This document shows positions 9,901 to 20,935 of a stretch of DNA of 64,000 bases, piece after piece. The stretch lies in the NCBI GenBank assembly GCA_030760725.1, contig JASWHV010000011.1:85475765-85539764 (forward strand), read 5' to 3'. The notes below the pieces were generated by a model. That model worked only from the letters and a program-made list of their open reading frames with translations. It was not told the origin of the DNA and ran no database searches. The first letter of the stretch is position 1; each line of letters opens with the position of its first letter. A program made the translations under genes and the position numbers. This DNA comes from Neostapfia colusana (lineage: Eukaryota; Streptophyta; Magnoliopsida; Poales; Poaceae).

Positions 9901-11319
9901 GGAGGATCGTCCGGGTGGTGAAGCAGCCTGCAAATGGCCCTAACCTAGCTCTCATCGGGAGCCCGAACCGCCCCACCATAACCGCCGTGGAAAAAGTGTG
10001 AAATACGTCGTGCACAATGGTTTTCAGGCATTGGTTGAAAAAGGGCAAAAGATCGCCGGCTAGCCCAGCTCATGTGTGCAAGATTTGACGTCCTAAGAAC
10101 GAGAGGGACGATCGAATTTGGTATTACCGTATCAGAAGGTCGGATGGTGCCCGACGGCGATCTTTTCCCAAATTCGAGCCCGGTAGATCATCTCATGGCT
10201 TGAGCTTCGGGGATGAGCATCAGGGGCTCCCAGCGCATCCGAGGGCGCTCTAGCTCGGGCCTGAGAAGCTCTCGGTGGGGCTGTCCATGTGAGACCAGCT
10301 CGGTTTCCCGATGGTGAGCCTCGGTGCCCGGTGGAATTCGTCAAATTGTGATCAAACGATGGGGCAACGCCACGGAGTAGAGCGATGGGTCGCTAGAGCA
10401 CACGCTGGCGCTCACTTCTTCTGTGGATCACTCGGGCAGTGGAGGGGGCGACGCGGTTTGCAACATGCAGAACGAGAAACGGCGCCGGGAGGTTCCTGTT
10501 GTGCGCGCGAGAGTGGGAACCGAGGACAACGCGCGAGCTGCGTGATAAGGAGGGGGGAAACCAGCTCGCCAGCACAGAGTTCGCGAGGGAGAGGTGGCAT
10601 CGGCCTTGCCCCAGTGTCGCACGGTGAGAAGGACCGAGGCGGTCTCGGTGGCGCGATGACTTCGCGAGGAGGAGAAAAACAGAGACCGTGCACCGCCTGA
10701 GCTGAAGATCTTTTGCACACTCATTTCCCCCAATGACATGTGGGCCCCACAATTCAGTACCTATTTCCTCCAAATATCTCCAAAGTTTGACAATTATCCA
10801 ACCCAATTGTTTGAAAATTGGAAACTGAGCTCATTTGACAAGTTTGGACAAATTCCATGCAAATTCAAATGTTCATTTGAATTCTTTGCACATTTGACTG
10901 CCTTTGGAAAAATGGGCAGCAAATCTTTTCAAAAATTAATGAAACTTTGCCTCCCCACTAATTTGGACCTAAGGGATCCAAATATGCCACTTGATCCTTG
11001 TGTTAGCTGCTGCAAACAATAGTTTGGACACAACAGTTTTGAATTTCTCATTGTGTCCTTCCCTCACTTGAAGTTTGAATTTACCTTTAGTCCATCTCTG
11101 ATTTTTAAACCCTTCCCTTGCACTTGACCTCTTCATTTCTGGGGTTTTAATCTACATGAGGTCCATCCATGCAGTAACCCTAAGTTTGTTTAGAAGAATT
11201 CTCACCAATGTTATCATATGTGGGAAAAAGTTTCAACTAAGCCCCTTTTTTCATACACATGACTCCAACATTTGTGCAAACTCATGTTTCTTTGTATTCA
11301 CATTTTTTGGACCTTTACA
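6996..11319 (-). repeat. C 3' LTR (4324 bp)
   Basis: On the minus strand it runs from TGTAAAGGTCC (after the polypurine tract) to GGTCCTCACA. AT-rich flanks surround a GC-rich block (about 9480-10720). Small ORFs inside are not conserved with B and are not called. The part 6996-7910 matches the truncated 5' LTR at 17642-18560; other parts align with the B LTR at 52979-56739. Confidence 0.9.
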
Positions 11320-11336
11320 ATCCTCCCCCCTTAAAA
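11320..11336 (-). other. C polypurine tract
   Basis: On the minus strand TTTTAAGGGGGGAGGAT immediately before the LTR start. It primes plus-strand DNA synthesis in this class. B has the near-identical TTTTAAGGGGGGAGGGA. Confidence 0.9.
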
Positions 11337-11337
11337 G

Positions 11338-11354
11338 AATCTCGTCCCGAGATT
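11338..11354 (-). other. Hairpin upstream of the C polypurine tract
   Basis: AATCTCG, GGA, CGAGATT: perfect 7-bp stem with a 3-nt loop, one base from the purine tract. Equivalent hairpins occur in B, A1 and A2. Confidence 0.75.
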
Positions 11355-11390
11355 ACAAAAGAAAGATGAGACGGAAGGTAATTACAACAA

Positions 11391-13619
11391 CTACGACAGA
11401 AGTTCCGGATAGTTCTTGTGGAGGTAATCTTCACTTTCCCACGTCGCTTCTTCCAGTGTGTGATTACTCCACAGGACTTTGTAAAATTTCAAAGCCCGAT
11501 TTCGAGTGATCCGGCTCTTCTCGTCGATAATCTTGATGGGCTTCTCGGTGTAGGTGAGGTCCGGTTGCAATACTTCCATGTCTTCCGAAAGGATGTCCGT
11601 CGGTTTCTTCAAACACTTTCTCAAGTGTGAGACATGGAAGATGTCGTGGATGCCCGATAAGGATGGCGGCAGCTCCAAACGGTAGGCTACCGGCCCACAC
11701 CGTTCTGTAATAAGGAACGGACCCACAAAGCAAGGAGCTAGCTTGCCCTTGACAGCGAATCGATGAATTCCCTTCATCGGGGATACTCGGAGATAGACGT
11801 GATCTCCGACTACAAAACACAAGGGTCGGCGTCGCTGGTCCGCATAGCTTTTCTGGCGAGATTGAGCGGCCCTGAGGTTTTCTTGAATCAGCTGGACCCG
11901 CTCTTCGGCATCTTTTACAAGATCAATGCCGAAAATCACCCTTTCGCCTGATTCACACCAATTGAGTGGTGTGCGGCACTTCCTGCCATAATGTGCTTCG
12001 TATGGTGCCATTTTAATACTGGATTGGTAACCATTGTTGTAGGAGAACTCTGCTAATGGCAAATGGTTATCCCAGTTCATTCCATGATCTATGGCACATG
12101 CCCTCAGCATATCTTCCAAAATCTGGTTCACCCTCTCCGTTTGACCATCCGTATGAGGGTGGTATGCTGACCTTCTGATTAACTTTGTTCCCAGAGATTC
12201 ATGTAGTTGCTCCCAGAAACGAGCAACAAATATTGAACCTCGGTCTGATATGATGGTCTTGGGGACTCCATGCAAGCACACAATTCTATAGAGATACAAC
12301 TCTGCATATTGTTTAGTATGGAATCCCGTATTTACTGGGATGAAGTGGGCTGATTTGGTTAAGCGATCAACAATCACCCAAATGGAGTCATGCTTTCTGG
12401 ACGTGAGAGGCAGTCCGACAATAAAGTCCATGCTGATGTCCTCCCACTTCCATGCTGGAACGTTTAATGGTTGCAGCATTCCCGCTTTCTTTATGTGGTC
12501 AGCCTTGACTCGCCGACATGTATCACATTCAGATACATATTTGGCAATTTCTCGCTTCATCCGAGTCCACCAAAATTTTGTTTTAAGATCTTGATACATC
12601 TTATTGCTCCCTGGATGTATCGAGTACTTTGACATATGAGCTTCGTCCAAGATCTTCTTTCTTAGCTTCAGGTTCCGGGGTACCACGATACGGTCATTAA
12701 ACCATAACACGCCTTGATCATCTTCCCGGAAACATTTCATCTTATCCTCTTTAATCCTTGCTCGTATATTCCGCATTCCTCTATCTCTCTTCTGGGCTTG
12801 TACAATCTCCTCTCTAATGGTAGGCACAAGAGCAAGATTATACAACGCCCCATACGGAATCACCCGCAAGCTTGGTTCTTCATCCTCATCCGGAACAACT
12901 GACAAGTTATTCACGTGGGATTTACGACTGAGTGCATCAGCCACCACGTTATCTTTGCCCGGATGGTAATGGATCTCGAGCTCATAATCTTTGATTAATT
13001 CCAACCATCTCCGCTGCCTCATATTGATATCCTTCTGAGTGAATATGTATTTGAGGCTCTTATGGTCGGTGTAGAGATGCACTAAATTTCCAAGTAAGTA
13101 GTGCCTCCACATCTTCAACGCAAGCACCACCGCAGCAAGCTCTAGGTCATGAGTGGGGTAGTGCTGCTCGTGGTTGCGGAGTTGTCGAGACCCATACGCG
13201 ATTACGCGTCTATCTTGCATTAAGACGCAGCCAAGTCCAATGCCTGAGGCATCACAATAAACATCAAATGGCTTTGTTGTATCCGGTTGGGCTAGCACCG
13301 GTGCCGTTGTGAGATGTTTCTTTAATGTTTGAAATGCCTCTTCGCAGGCCTCTGTCCACACATACTTGCTGCTCTTCTTCAATAACTCTGTCATTGGTTT
13401 GGCCACCTTCGAGAAGTTGGGAATAAATCTCCGATAATAACCCGCTAGTCCTAGAAAACTGCGGATTTGATGAACCGAGGTTGGAGACTCCCACTTCAAG
13501 ACTTGCTCAATTTTGGTTGGATCCACCGCCACACCCTCTGCTGAAATAATGTGGCCTAAGAATGGTACTTTGCTGATCCGAAATTCACACTTGCTGAATT
13601 TGGCATATAGCTTATGTTC
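11391..13619 (-). pseudogene. pol: C pol 3' half: RT thumb, RNase H, integrase, chromodomain-like tail
   Basis: Continuation, in the same frame, of the 13620-15908 reading frame after a single TGA. Domains in order: RT connection (FLGLAGYYRRFI near 13440), RNase H (YCDAS near 13258, TDHKSLKYIF, ADALSRK), integrase HHCC zinc domain (HPGSNKMY ... CDTCRRVK, about 12620-12500), DDE core (MDFIVGLP near 12430, ISDRGS near 12245, TERVNQ near 12138), and a C-terminal chromodomain-like segment (VLWSNHTLEEATWES) ending at the stop near 11391. All catalytic motifs are present. It would act in cDNA synthesis and chromatin-targeted integration. It is damaged only by the upstream stop, so expression as read would need stop readthrough. 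Confidence 0.9.
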
Positions 13620-15908
13620 TCATAGGCGTTGAAGCACAATATGGAGATGTTTGATGTGCTCCTCCTCCGATTTGGAGTATACGAGAATGTCGTCGATGAA
13701 AACCACGACAAACTGATCCAACTCTGGCATGAATACAGAATTCATGAGATACATGAAGTGTGCGGGTGCATTTGTTAGCCCAAAAGACATGACTAGATAC
13801 TCATAGAGCCCGTATCTAGTCGAGAAGGCCGTCTTCGGTATATCCTCCGCTGTGATCTTTATCTGATGATAACCAGACCGTAAGTCCATCTTGGCGAATA
13901 CCTTGGCACCCACTAACTGATCAAATAATATATCGATCCGCGGCAGTGGATATTTATTTTTGATCGTCACTGCATTCAGCGGCCGATAATCCACACATAA
14001 TCGAAGTGACTCATCCTTTTTCTTCACAAAGAGGGCTGAACAGCCCCATGGCGATGAGCTTGGTCGGATGAATCCTTTGTCCATTAAGTCCTTTAGCTGT
14101 TCTTTCAGTTCAGCTAATTCCTTCGGAGACATTTTGTACGGCCTCCGAGATATTGGTGTGGTTCCCGGTGCTAACTCGATCTTGAATACCACATCCCTCT
14201 CAGGCGGCATCCCTGGAAGATCGTCGGGAAACACATCTGGGTACTCACGGACCACTGGAATATCCTCCAGTTTCGTGGTCACACTGTGGTACAGCACTGG
14301 ATTTTTAGAATCCACGGCTTCAAGTATGAGCGTTTGGAGACCGTAGATTGGAGAGTCCAAACTAACAATCCGTGGACCAATATCGAGAACAGCCCCGTGG
14401 TAGTTCATCCACGCCATTCCTAGAATCACGTCGATCTTCTGCCCCTCTAATACAATGAGGGTTGTGGGGTATAAGTTTCCACCTAAGCACAAGGGTGCTT
14501 TGATCACTACTTCATTAGCAGCTATATTTCCACCCGGTGAGCGGATAAGGTAGTGATCCTTCGGTGTAGAGGTGGAAAGCTCAGCTTTGCACACAAACAA
14601 CCTGCTGATGAAATTGTGTGTAGCTCCAGAGTCAAATAATATTAACACGGGCAGTCCATTGAGGGTGAACATTCCCGCTAGCACGGGTGCCCCATCTGGC
14701 ACATCCTCTAGAGCTGTATGATAAATGCACCCGGATTTTTGTGCTGTTCCTTGAAGCTGAGCACGTGGTTGATTTATACCCTGCTTTGGTGTAGTATCTC
14801 TGTAGCGTATCCTTTCTGGACACTTTCTGCTGATGTGACCCAAGTACCCGCACGTGAAGCACGGTTTCTCAGCCGGTTCCTGGTTGCTCTGTGCATGGAC
14901 ATTAGTGGTATTCTGCTGCGGCAAGAACACTTGAGGAGCAGAATAACATGGCTGCCTATACCGTTGTTGCAGCTGTCCGAATTCAAAGTATTGGGACGAA
15001 CGACCCGAATGTTGCTGGAGTCGTCGAGCCGGCTGCATCAGCTGACAGTTCAAGGTACTGTCTACCACCCTGTATTTCTGCGGAGCACTACTGCTGCTCT
15101 CCGGTGGTACATGGTTCTTTCTTTTCTCAGCCTGCACTTCCCGCTGAGCATCTTCAACCATGATGGCAGCACTCATCAATTCGTTGAAGTTCTTTCGATC
15201 AGCTAACACGAGTCTCTCCTTTAGCTTGGGATTGAGGCTGCGGAAGAACCACTCACACTTTTGTGCTTCGGTGTTCACATGTTGAGGCGCATACTGCGCC
15301 AGCTTGTTGAACACTCGCGAATGCTCGTATGCACCCCTCCCTCCTTGTTTTAAGGCCAGAAACTCCTCGAGTTTCCGCTGAATTATTCCGGAAGGAACAT
15401 GATACGCGAGAAATGCCTTCCGGAATTCTGCCCATGTACAGTCATGTCCAGCTGGTAAGGAGGTGAGTTGAGTTGCCCACCATGCACTGGTGGACCCGTG
15501 AAGTTGTTGCGCTGCGTATAAAACCTTCTGCTGTTCGGTGCATTGAAGCAACCCGAACTTAGATTCAATGGTACGGATCCAGCTATCCGCCACCAGAGGA
15601 TCCTCAGATTCCATGAAAACCGGTGGTTGAGTTGCCAAGAACTCAACATAGGAATTCAGTTGCGGTTGGCGCAAGTCTTTGTCTTGACATCCCCCTTGAC
15701 GGGATGTATTCATCACCAGGGTGCAGAGCAAGTCGGTTCGCTCATCACTTGCACCCGTCATGGCGGCCAGAATGTCCGCCATTGTGACCGTGGGTGAAGG
15801 TCCTGGTGAAGGCTGCTGTTGCGGAGCTCGCTGCTCCCGCTGTGGAGAGTTATCACCACGACCACCACTGGAACCTCCCACCTCACTCATGGAACGAGTT
15901 CGCACCAT
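13620..15908 (-). pseudogene. gag-pol: C gag, protease and RT catalytic part (ends at in-frame TGA)
   Basis: The start MVRTRSMSEVGG at 15908 is chosen because B starts the same way (58584); an upstream in-frame ATG adds only seven residues. Gag domain lies about residues 90-270. The CCHC knuckle CFTCGYLGHISRKC is near residue 347 and the protease motif FDSGATH near residue 425. RT follows with PLPRID near 656 and the catalytic FIDD near 738. The frame stops at TGA (13620-13622), where B has a sense codon; a C-to-T change in CGA would explain it. Frame and spacing then continue to 11391 without any shift, so this is a single nonsense lesion in an otherwise complete gag-pol. Confidence 0.92.
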
Positions 15909-17625
15909 TCTGCAATTGCAAGAGTTCATTATCAGTTCAACACTATCACTTGATTTATTCCATAAACAAAGCAGTGTAACACTGATAATGAAACCTCAAC
16001 ATATAAGCAAAATGATTTAGGCGCAATCTGATGTATCTACAGCAAGGATTTACAAGCCGACCGATTGGTCCTTAAACAGATCAGATTCTGATCCAGTTAA
16101 AAGCACTTTCGTAACTCAAGTTGAATATGAAAGTTAAAGTTAACTTTAATATCTTTCCAACGAGTATCCAAAGGCCTCCATATCACTTCTGGATCAAAAG
16201 TTATGACTTCGCAAAGTTGCCAGACTTTCTGGATAAAATTTGCCAGCATCTCCTTTGTATGTGGCTGACTTTATCACAGTTGTATATGGAAATACAACAA
16301 GAATCTGAACAACCTTTGAACTACAACAATGTTGCATATATCATAACCTTTCCAACGGTGTACCACATGCTCCTTAGGGATTTTTCTACAGGAAGTTATG
16401 GCTTATAAACAGAAAGGTTCAGAGAGGCTTTGTTACTGTCCTGGTTCTGAACAGTTTTCCTTCAACTGAACTTTTCACCAACTTAATCTGTGATTTTGCT
16501 CTGGAGGTCTACAAGAAAGTTGTAGAACACTTGAAACTCTTTCCAGAACCGTATCATACACCTTAATTGGTTAAAACTACCCAGAGTTATGCTCTGTAAA
16601 AGTCCAGCAAGAATTTCTGCTAGAAACAGAGCACTTTGTCTTTTTGAAATCCTTGAAACCTAGACACTCTCTCATTTGAATCTTAGCTCAAAATAAGAGT
16701 TCAGTAACTAATATTTGTTTCAAACTTCCATTTTTAGTTGAAAGTTAGCTCATGAATCATTTCTTCATAGGGAAGAGGTTACTATGTGTAGTACGGTGTC
16801 GATGCACCGTAAGAAACATGTCGGTACTACGTTGCCTCTCCAAAAGAAAATCCTAAACCGGATTATACCGGTATATACGTATAATCAGTGGCACTAAACG
16901 GTCTCTCACACACGTGTACTACACGGGATACGTACGTGGTTAGTACCTGCAGAAGACACTCAATAGTGGTGCACTCAAGGGTTGTTTCATCCCAGGCAGT
17001 TCTATAGTTGAAAGTAAATACAAACGCCCGTATCATTTCCATACGACCGTCCTTGAGTTAAGTCACGGTACGCGATCGTGTTTCAACACCACACGACGGG
17101 GAACCCGAGTATGTCATGAACGGGTCGTCACGGTTGGGAATGTTATCAACCCAACGGATACCACCTACTGCCCTGCAGGGCACGCCGATGGCAAGCGCTG
17201 CGTATGTCCTCCTGGGCTATTTCCAGACGAACACACTTTCGCGTTACTGACCACGCGATGGGGTCTGCACTTACTTGCCTAATGCACGCTAGGGATCAGC
17301 GTTTTCATATGAGCTCAGGAACATGAAGAGTCCAAGAGTTCATATTAATGTTTCACACCAAGCTGTGAGACCTAGCCCTGAACCACTTTCCTCGTCAGGG
17401 GAGCTAACCGAAATTGAACCGCTTTCGGTGGCGTTCCTTACCATTCTTACCAGAACGTAGGTGCATTGTTACAGAATCAAATTCAGAATTATAACACATA
17501 AGTTAGTTCTGCCACTTTAAGTAACTATACTACTATAGTCCTTATGTGGGCCTAATATCGTTTCCTCACCGTATTCTAAGTTTTTGTCGTAATACAATCC
17601 TTATTCCGTGTGCTATTACCAATGC
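15909..17625 (-). other. C 5' leader, noncoding
   Basis: 1.7 kb between primer-binding site and gag. It has no convincing ORF and is AT-rich near gag. The part 16780-17480 aligns with the B leader (about 56900-57540). The long leader is a family trait of B and C, not a hidden gene. Confidence 0.7.
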
Positions 17626-17638
17626 GGCTCTGATACCA
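17626..17638 (-). other. C primer-binding site (initiator Met tRNA type)
   Basis: On the minus strand TGGTATCAGAGCC, three bases after the 5' LTR end. Confidence 0.92.
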
Positions 17639-17641
17639 CGC

Positions 17642-18563
17642 TGTGAGGACCCCGCCGTCCCGATTACTCACGGGGACGGAGCACCTCGCCCGGGAATCGC
17701 ATTGGGTGGTGCCGTGCGATGCGGCACCCAACAGCACACATAATAAAGCATCATAATATATAAAACAAGCGGAAGCTTACAAAGTGTTGATTTTACAAAT
17801 ACTTCTCAAAAATATGCTACAGCGGAAGACTATTACAACTGACGTCTCATACCTATGCTAAGCAACAGAGAAGGTGTCCAGCCCGCGGACCCTTCTCGCT
17901 AGCAACACTGTCATGATAGCAGCGGCAGGGGTTGCCATGAGTTCATCACTCGGGGAGTTCCGAGCCTCATCGGGCACCCATACATAACAGCCTACAGTTA
18001 TTACCTGCAAAACAACTTATGCAGTATCTGTGAGCACGAAGCTCAGCAAGACTGACCCGTCACCCTAGCCATGAAACTCTACATGATAGAAATAGAGGGC
18101 TGATTACAGAGGTTTGCACAAACAATGATTTTGAGCTAAAGGGGGGTCCTTACTTCAAGTTTTAAGCAACTTTTATAGCCCTCGCGCAACTTACATTGAG
18201 ACTCCACAATCAAACAAGAAACGCTTCATCTCGATGTCACTTGCCCGAGGTGAAAGTAACTTTAGTGAGCTATCCTAGACTCAAACGGACCTTGCGCCAT
18301 TAACGTCGAGACTCCACAATCAAACAAGAAACGCTTTGCCTCGACGCTACTAGCCCAAGGTGGAAATTAAATTTAGTGAAGTGTTGCTCGTTCCTCATCT
18401 CCATTATGAGGCTTACCCACGAAGCATATTAAACGTTTCCCAGTTTATTACTACGTCACGACTCAGTGTACAAGTATGCTCACTACCGCGAGCGACGGTG
18501 ATTGCAATCAAAAACACCCGGCTGACACGACACGTACGCCCGTACTCGACGTTGCACACAACA
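17642..18563 (-). repeat. C 5' LTR, truncated (about 920 of 4324 bp)
   Basis: Matches 6996-7910 and then stops abruptly after GTTGCACACA. Beyond it the sequence is D2 internal DNA, not LTR. The missing 3.4 kb would have carried the U3 promoter, so C has lost its own 5' promoter. Confidence 0.9.
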
Positions 18564-18564
18564 A

Positions 18565-19341
18565 AAGGTTTCCACAAACTGTATACTCCTCCCACTCACA
18601 ACCTAGTGCAGCCAAGACCTGCCGGACGCTTGTCTCGGCAAGCGCGAAGGCATCTGCCAAGGGCAATGGAGCAACAGAGGCCAGGACAGTTCCCTCGACC
18701 TCCTCCATCACCTCGTCCTCAAGGGGAGTCGACGCACCAGCAACCAAGACGAGACGCCGGTCAGGGGAAGCTGGCGCCAGGGCTCTGGCAGCCGGACCTG
18801 CCGGGCCCTCTTTAGCTTCTGGCTTCTTGACCTGTGGAGAGGGGCGAGCCGGGGAAGGCGGCGCTGGAATAAAGGCCGGGCCGCCTGGTGCAGGGTCGAC
18901 CTGCGCTGGCTTGGGGGCCGCGGCGGCTGTCTCGGCAGCAAGAGATGACGCCGCCGCGGAGCCCGGGCACACCGGAACAGGAGAAGCTCGCGCTGGCTTG
19001 GGGGCCACGGCAGTTGTCCCGGGCTTTGAGCGCAACGGCACAGACTCCCCGCTAGTCGGGGATGGCCGGGAAGCGCGGACACTCCAGCGGGCTCTGAACC
19101 CCGACTTCCGAGCCGGGGTAGGACTCCCAGAGCTTGCTGCCGTCACTGAAGGCCGCTACGCAGTCGCCTGAACTGGCGGAGCAGGGGATGCCCCAGAAGC
19201 TCCCCTCAACGCATCAGCCCGGAGCCTCTTCGAGTCGCCACCGGAAGGAGTGCCAGGCACCCCAGATTCCCGACTTGGCACAGACGCCGCCGCTAGAGGA
19301 GATCGAGCGCGCTTCTTCTCTGGTGGCGGGTTGGAGGCCAT
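18565..19341 (-). pseudogene. D2 antisense ORF, 5' portion
   Basis: Starts at 19341 with MASNPPPEKKRARSPLA, aligned to the D1 ORF starting at 1234. The KKRAR cluster could act as a nuclear localisation signal (inference). An in-frame TAG at 19156-19158 interrupts it (D1 has GAG). The frame then stays open through Ala/Pro-rich sequence (PKPAR, PARKSGFRARW) to the deletion junction, where it fuses into C LTR sequence. D1 and D2 are broken at different codons, which suggests the ORF was intact in the common ancestor. Confidence 0.6.
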
Positions 19342-19832
19342 GGCGAAGTAGGACTCAAGGGCAAGAGGGCAAAAGCACAAGAGTCCGAGAAGAAACGCTG
19401 GGAGGTGCGAAGGGAAACCGCAATGCGGGTAAGATCCCCTCTAAAAACCTTCCCGGGTGTAATCCCAAGCGATTCGGAACTCTTCGAATATACCGCATCG
19501 GCAACCGCTTCGGCTCCTAGACCGAACGTCGATGACAGGTGGACCCAAGCCGCCCGACTGGAGCGGTGGGTCAAGGAGTCAGTCTCCTAAGAAGACAAGC
19601 CGGCAAGGCACTTCGGCGGTTCCTGAAGAAATCGCCGCATCATGCAGAAGTGGCAGTCTTGGGAACCGCCACAGTAAAAGCAACCATCAAGTGGGTGCAC
19701 GCTCCCACGATCCTGCGACCGTTCGTGCTCCAGCAGCGGTCAAAGCGGGACTTAGAGAAAGTGCACGGATCAGAAGAGACGGAGGTCCCACCTCGGGCTC
19801 GCCATCTCCCCCGAGATGGGCCCGGGGGCCAC
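19342..19832. other. D2 noncoding stretch before 3' LTR
   Basis: Aligns to 1235-1729 of D1. It ends in GATGGGCCCGGGGGCCAC, the polypurine-tract candidate. No coding feature supported. Confidence 0.6.
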
Positions 19833-20930
19833 TGTCGGTACCTGCGATATGGGGTACCCCCGCGCACAGGGGAAAATGCCTAAGGAACTCGCCCTTCTCT
19901 GCAGGGAGAGCTCCGATGGCGCCACGCGTCCGGCGGGGCCGGACCTCCCTCTCCTCAGAAGAGAGCTCCGGGCCCGCCACGTGGCATACAGAAGCCGGAC
20001 CTCCCCCTCCGTGGGCGAGGGGTCCGAAGGTGCCACGTATCCGGCAGGGCCAGACCTCCCTCTCCTCAGAGAGGAGCTCCGGGCCCGCCACGTGGCTGAT
20101 AGAAGCCGAACCTCCCCCTCCACGGGGAGAGGTCCGGAGGCTCCACGTGCCCCGCGGACCGGACCCTCCTCTCCTCTGAGAAGGGCTCCGGGCCCGCCAC
20201 GTGGCCAGAAGAACGGCGCTGCCTGCCCCCGAGCGATAGGCAGCGGGCGTAAAGATGCCCCATACCTTGCCCGTACAAGGTATTCAAGGCCCGCGTCTTC
20301 CCAAGACGCGGAGACGCGGAGCACGCCTCTGTCAGGTGCCGTTGCGCCCAGTCGCATCACAGACTGGCGCGCGGTGTCAGAACCTGCCAGCCAATAAACA
20401 CTGCGACAAGACATCCCATGCCGCCTGCGCCGTCATCAACCACCATGACTAGCGTGCGGCATGGGCAGGGCGGCAAGACGGAGACTCGGAAGCCTTCGCC
20501 AGAGACAACTACCGGCATAACTGCAGATACGGTAGATAACAGTCAATCTCCCCGGGACCACCTGTCGGGTCCCGGGCCCCCCTTGTAATCCACCCGAGTC
20601 TTGGGCTATAAAAGGCTCGGGTAGGCGACGATAGCAGGGGTTCGCATCTCTGCAACTCATACGCTAGCCATTCACACCCAAGCGGTAACTCACCCCCAAG
20701 CTCAGGACTCCGGCCCTGAGCAGCAAGCAATACAGCGAGCTCCATAGCTCACCGTGGACGTAGGGTTTTACGCTCCGGCGGCCTGAACCACGTAAAACTC
20801 ACCGTGTCAAGCTCTTACTAACTTGTCCATCCGCGCAAGCTCTCCGCAAGGGACTAGCCCCACCGAAAAAAGAACCTCCGCGGGCTGCCCAGTGCAGGCC
20901 CGGGGGAAGTGTCGACCGAACACTTCGACA
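19833..20930 (+). repeat. D2 3' LTR (1098 bp)
   Basis: Same limits as the 5' LTR and followed by the GCGTG duplication. U3 module array is at about 19910-20215 and TATA box TATAAAAG at 20607-20614. About 3% different from 5255-6351 by eye. Confidence 0.95.
20607..20614 (+). promoter_or_regulatory. TATA box of D2 3' LTR
   Basis: TATAAAAG followed by GCTCGGGTAG, as in the 5' copy. Transcription from here would read into A1 RT. Confidence 0.7.
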
Positions 20931-20935
20931 GCGTG
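20931..20935 (+). other. Target-site duplication of D2, right copy
   Basis: GCGTG, identical to 5250-5254. After it A1 RT resumes in frame with GACTATAGG (DYR). Confidence 0.95.

Larger units (their letters stand above)
6996..18563 (-). mobile_element. C: Ty3/gypsy chromovirus with 4.3 kb LTR, minus strand
   Basis: Read on the minus strand: truncated 5' LTR (18563-17642), Met-type primer-binding site, 1.7 kb leader, gag-pol (15908-11391), polypurine tract, full 3' LTR (11319-6996). Its left edge abuts D2 gag; the expected target-site duplication GTCCT (6991-6995) cannot be checked because the right end was deleted. The LTR parts that overlap differ at about 18 of 917 positions by eye. It is the same family as B (shared leader, LTR blocks and gag-pol) but in the opposite orientation. 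It has the least damaged gag-pol in the window. Confidence 0.93.
5255..20930 (+). mobile_element. D2: Tat-like Ty3/gypsy element, internally deleted and split by C
   Basis: Two 1.1 kb LTRs flanked by the 5-bp duplication GCGTG, inserted into A1 RT. After the 5' LTR come a primer-binding site, a gag start (6409-6995) and then the minus-strand insertion C. After C only the 3' end is left: the antisense ORF and the 3' LTR. The central gag, all of pol, and part of the C 5' LTR are missing, removed by one deletion with its junction near 18561-18564. LTR divergence is roughly 3% by eye, mostly transitions. No autonomous function remains. Confidence 0.93.

Noticed and set aside
10311..10700. ORFs in the GC-rich block of the C LTR
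   Set aside because: Several overlapping frames on both strands and no shared frame with the B LTR; explained by base composition.
17626..17638. Possible tRNA gene fragments at TGGTATCAGAGCC sites
   Set aside because: These are primer-binding sites three bases from LTR ends; no cloverleaf is present.
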